From Microvelia longipes (Eukaryota; Arthropoda; Insecta; Hemiptera; Veliidae), in NCBI GenBank assembly GCA_018340805.1, contig JACMZG010000008.1, positions 56,146,708 through 56,210,707 on the forward strand: 64,000 bases of DNA. The letters are read 5' to 3'. Shown in pieces: positions 60,570 through 64,000 of the stretch. The translations under genes and the position numbers were made by a program. Within the stretch, counting starts at the first letter, position 1. Every line of letters begins with the position of its first letter. The notes beneath the pieces are model-generated. The model was not told the DNA's origin. It worked only from the letters and a program-made list of their open reading frames with translations, and ran no database searches.

Positions 60570-60745
60570 GTGTGGCGTACTATTTAGTTTGGTAGTGTAG
60601 TATTTAGTATAGTAGTGTAGTATCTATTATAGTCTAGTATTTAGTATAGTAGTGTAGTATTTAGTATCGTAGTGTAGTATATAGTATAGTCTAGTATTTA
60701 GTATAGTAGTCTAGTAATTAGTATAGTATTTGGTATCATATTTTT
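60570..60745. repeat. Short tandem repeat, ~20-bp unit
   Basis: Irregular copies of TAGTATTTAGTATAGTAGTG, about eight in all, with TAGTCTAG variants. Confidence 0.88.
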
Positions 60746-61016
60746 CCAATAATATGATACGATAATAATTAATACTCATTAAAACTTGCATATTGGTATC
60801 TGATCCAAGTATATGCAATTAGCTATTATTTGTCCTCCAATATAAAAAAATGCTGATTCACTTAGGGATATCAAAGCAAATTATCCCCATGACAAATGAG
60901 GATTTTTAAATCCACAAATACTGTCTGAATTGAAGTTTACAAACAAGAAAACGATTCTGTTTTAGTTTATTTTTGATAAATGAATATTCACGAATTGATT
61001 TATAAATCAATTCGTG

Positions 61017-61050
61017 TATATAATATATATATATATATATAATATATATA

Positions 61051-61147
<97 letters not shown>

Positions 61148-61165
61148 ATATTATATATAATATAT

Positions 61166-61196
<31 letters not shown>

Positions 61197-61239
61197 TATA
61201 TATAATATATATATTATATATATATATTATATATATAAT
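61017..61239. repeat. (TA)n microsatellite with many ATTATA/AATATA breaks
   Basis: About 220 bases. The left flank is a small palindrome, CGAATTGATTTATAAATCAATTCG (60993-61016). Confidence 0.95.
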
Positions 61240-61840
61240 GTGTTATTATAAACAAAGTTGTTTCTTACTTGTTAGCTTATTTAGTATGAACAATTAGTAT
61301 TCAAATTTTAAGTGCTATTTTAAACGGTGAAAAAACGTATGAATATATATAATAAGATACAAATATTTATCCAACACCTTACTTTTTATTACAGAGCACA
61401 GGGGGGCCTCTATATAAACGTAAAGATTAAAAAAGCACAAAAAATGTATTAATAGATTTTTGTAATGCAAGGTCAAGGGGGACCAGGATATAAAAAGATT
61501 TTATATCTCGCCTAATATTGGCTAACTTTCCATTCCAGTCGCACATTACTCACGCATAGTGTCAACGCCTTATGAATAGTATTTGTAGATTTTTATCTTC
61601 TTCATTTTAAATTCAAATGAGGAAATGCGAGAGACGAAACAAAACAAGTATATTATATTTTATAGTTGTACAATAAAATTTAATAAGATTGGCAAAAAAA
61701 ACAAATAGTAAGAAATTTTATTAGTAAACATTTGTTATTCAGCTTTGATGACTTTTTCAAAATGGGAATATATATGATTTAATGCAGTGAATTGATGTTG
61801 CGGACTAAAACATAGTTTATAATTAAAAGGAGAGGCATTA
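61240..61840. other. No gene seen
   Basis: AT-rich unique DNA. Confidence 0.5.
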
Positions 61841-61844
61841 AGAG

Positions 61845-62106
61845 GCCTGAAACATCTTTTTGGGGCTCTATGGGGCCCTGAGTAACCTCATTGAAACCTC
61901 CTCTAAGAGTGAGTTAAGGTTATCGAGGAAATGAATTTGTTTTCGGCTTCCCTTACATTGCTTGTATTTTTAACGTTCTACTAAATAAGTTACTGCAATC
62001 TTGTACTGATTATTTGATTATATTTATAAGCGAGGTGGTCAGGTTACTTTTCCCATGTTTCAAATTTAACCTATAGAGCCTTTCTAGTAATAATATCTCT
62101 ATGGAG
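61845..62106 (+). repeat. Family E repeat copy 3
   Basis: AAGAGGCCTGAAACATCTTT, GGGGCTCTATGGGGCCCTGA, GTAACCTCATTGAAACCTCC, AAGAGTGAGTTAAGGTTATC, GTGGTCAGGTTACTTTTCCC to AATATCTCTATGG. Closest to copy 1. Confidence 0.78.
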
Positions 62107-64000
62107 TAATGTTTAAGGATTGAGGTTACTTTAGTGCAGGTTGAACATATTAGATGCACCAACATTAATCCTTAAAAATAAGGGGAAACACATCTAGCTT
62201 CAGTCTACAACTACCTAGTCGACTTTTGCAAGTTAAAATTTATCATAATTATTTTGATAACTATTACCCTAATATGATAATTTCGTTACAACTTTTGGAA
62301 ACTTTAAAAATTTAAATAAGAGCATACCGTGAAATTGCTTATTTTAGAAAAATCAATTAAATTCTTAGATATTCAATACTAATATCAACATAACCAGTAA
62401 TTTATAATGAAACTATCGTTTGATATATATTATAGTTTTTAAAAAATTATATTTATTTTTATAAAAAACTTTCTAATGATTTTGAACAGGAATCTACGAT
62501 ATATGTCGGACAATATCTTGTGTGATAGAAAATAAGCGAAACAAAGTGATCATAAAATAACATTTTTTATATTTCAATGCAGTTTCCACAATAATCAATA
62601 TTACGGTATGTTGTATTATAACTTTTAAAAAACAATAAAAGTGATAAGAAAATTACCGTATTTTGGTGATAGTTACCAAAATAATAATGGTAATTTTGAA
62701 CTCTCAAAGTCAACCTACTGGGGATAGTGACTGTTTTTCCAGGACTTTTCTAAAGAGCATGTTTTCCATTATTTACAATAATTTAATGTTTGTGTCTTTG
62801 AAGTGTTCCACCCGGTGTACCTGTAGTACTTGCCATGAAGTTAAAAGTTCGGCGTTTTTTAACTAAAATAAATTATGAACAGACTCTGATTATTTATCTT
62901 AATTTATGAATTAATGATGAACTGACTTCATAAATAATGAATTAATTAATGAACTGACTCTTTCCATTTTTACCCGATTTTTACCCCCAATTCTCTTCGT
63001 CAAAAGAATAAAACCAACGCGGTTTCAACACACCTGTTGCTGGACTAAGACTAAACTATACATCACAACCCTTAACTTTATTTTCCTACGCTATTTTTAT
63101 TATTTTTTTACATTATTTTGCTTAAAGTTTAGATGAAGGCAATGTTATAATATTATAACAACAATAATAATTGTTCACTGAATCAAAAATTGTTATTAGG
63201 GAATATATAATCCAAATTATCTTAAAAGAGAAATGCAATTCAGTGAAAACAAATTTCCATCATATTGCATTTTCATTCAAAACAATGTTTTAAATATTTT
63301 AGGAATTCAAAGTATTAAAATAAATAAAATAATTATAATTGCAACTTAGTGAAAATGTTTCATATCATTTTAATATTTAATGAAATATAAATTTAAATCA
63401 TTGGCATATTTTATAATTGTAGAAATGGTTTAAATTATTTATTCTTATTCAAATACACTATGGTTCAGAGTATGCATTAAATGCACAGAATATAGATTAC
63501 ATTGCATTTATGCATCTTATTTAACATGAAAAAGAGCTGACAGATGCATTAGATACTATTGAAGGACATGACCAATCATTTAATATCAATTTTATCTATG
63601 TATATATTAAGTGACAAACTAACTTGGATAAAAACAAGTTGTTTTCATCCAACCTCCGTATTAAGAGGTTATAACTTGACTTTTTTTATGAATGACGTGT
63701 GACGTCATTGCAGGAATCAGTATAGGCGGTCAAAATTAAAAATATACTATTTATTTCTGCAATGCATCTATATAAATGATTTCATTCATAAAAACCCTTC
63801 AATTGAATCACCTTATACACTCTATCAGCTTGGTTTTATTTATACTACATGACATATTTATACGACCAGTTGAATATATTTATATTATGAATTTATATGA
63901 ATGGATTTTATAAAACCAAAAATTAGACGATACTAAATGAACCAGATCACATTCATAGAATCATTCAAGCATTTATTATGTTGTCGTTTATTATTTTGTT
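62107..64000. other. No gene seen
   Basis: AT-rich. Short inverted piece TTTAAGGATT (62111) with AATCCTTAAA (62167), and a two-copy direct repeat around ATGAATTAATGATGAACTGA (62906-62960). Confidence 0.45.

Overview
The window looks like intergenic and intronic DNA from an AT-rich insect nuclear genome. A sap-feeding hemipteran would fit, but that is a weak inference. By eye A+T is around 70 percent. Long (TA)n tracts are scattered throughout, and non-autonomous transposons, foldbacks and short tandem repeats are dense. There are GT-AG exon borders and no sign of bacterial operons. I found no tRNA, rRNA, CRISPR or complete transposase/reverse-transcriptase gene.

The only convincing protein-coding sequence lies at 51028-53880. 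A single long exon (51028-52478) encodes all but the N-terminus of a facilitative sugar transporter of the Tret1-like/major facilitator type. It opens at a clean 3' splice site. A separate 52-bp exon (53829-53880) begins with a well-placed ATG and ends at a GT donor in exactly the phase the long exon needs, yet it lies 1.35 kb downstream of it. The simplest reading is a tandem sugar-transporter cluster: the first exon of the long-exon gene lies upstream, unrecognised or outside the window, and the body of the second gene lies beyond 64 kb.

The rest is repeats, several with clear boundaries. (1) A dispersed family (A) of roughly 0.7-1.1 kb carries a block of about 60 bp closely resembling the 5S rRNA internal-promoter region; copies lie near 5, 7, 8, 17, 30, 37 and 48 kb, with 5' or 3' fragments near 35.6, 50.3 and 56.2 kb. 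(2) An alternating inverted structure spans 4.8-8.9 kb, where one unit appears in +, -, + order around two foldback centres. (3) Two non-autonomous hAT elements are present, one (37931-38612) with a perfect 8-bp target duplication inside a 40-bp tandem array. (4) Two inverted-repeat elements carry a CTGAAGA...GAAA motif like the termini of Penelope-like retroelements; one has a 12-bp target duplication. (5) Families B and D place the long (TA)n tracts at fixed internal positions, so many microsatellites here are parts of mobile elements. (6) There are hairpin arrays, palindromes and tandem repeats with units of about 20, 29, 37, 40, 43, 50 and 60 bp.

Layout: 0-4.7 kb tandem repeats, hairpins and unique AT-rich DNA; 4.8-10 kb the palindromic complex plus family F/D elements and the longest (TA)n; 10-16 kb a 43-bp tandem array, a hAT element and hairpins; 16-18 kb a family A insertion; 18-30 kb mostly unique with scattered fragments; 30-41 kb family A, Penelope-like and hAT insertions; 41-50 kb families D, F, B and A; 50-54 kb a hairpin array and the transporter exons; 54-64 kb three same-strand copies of a ~280-bp repeat (E), a large palindrome and a long (TA)n tract.
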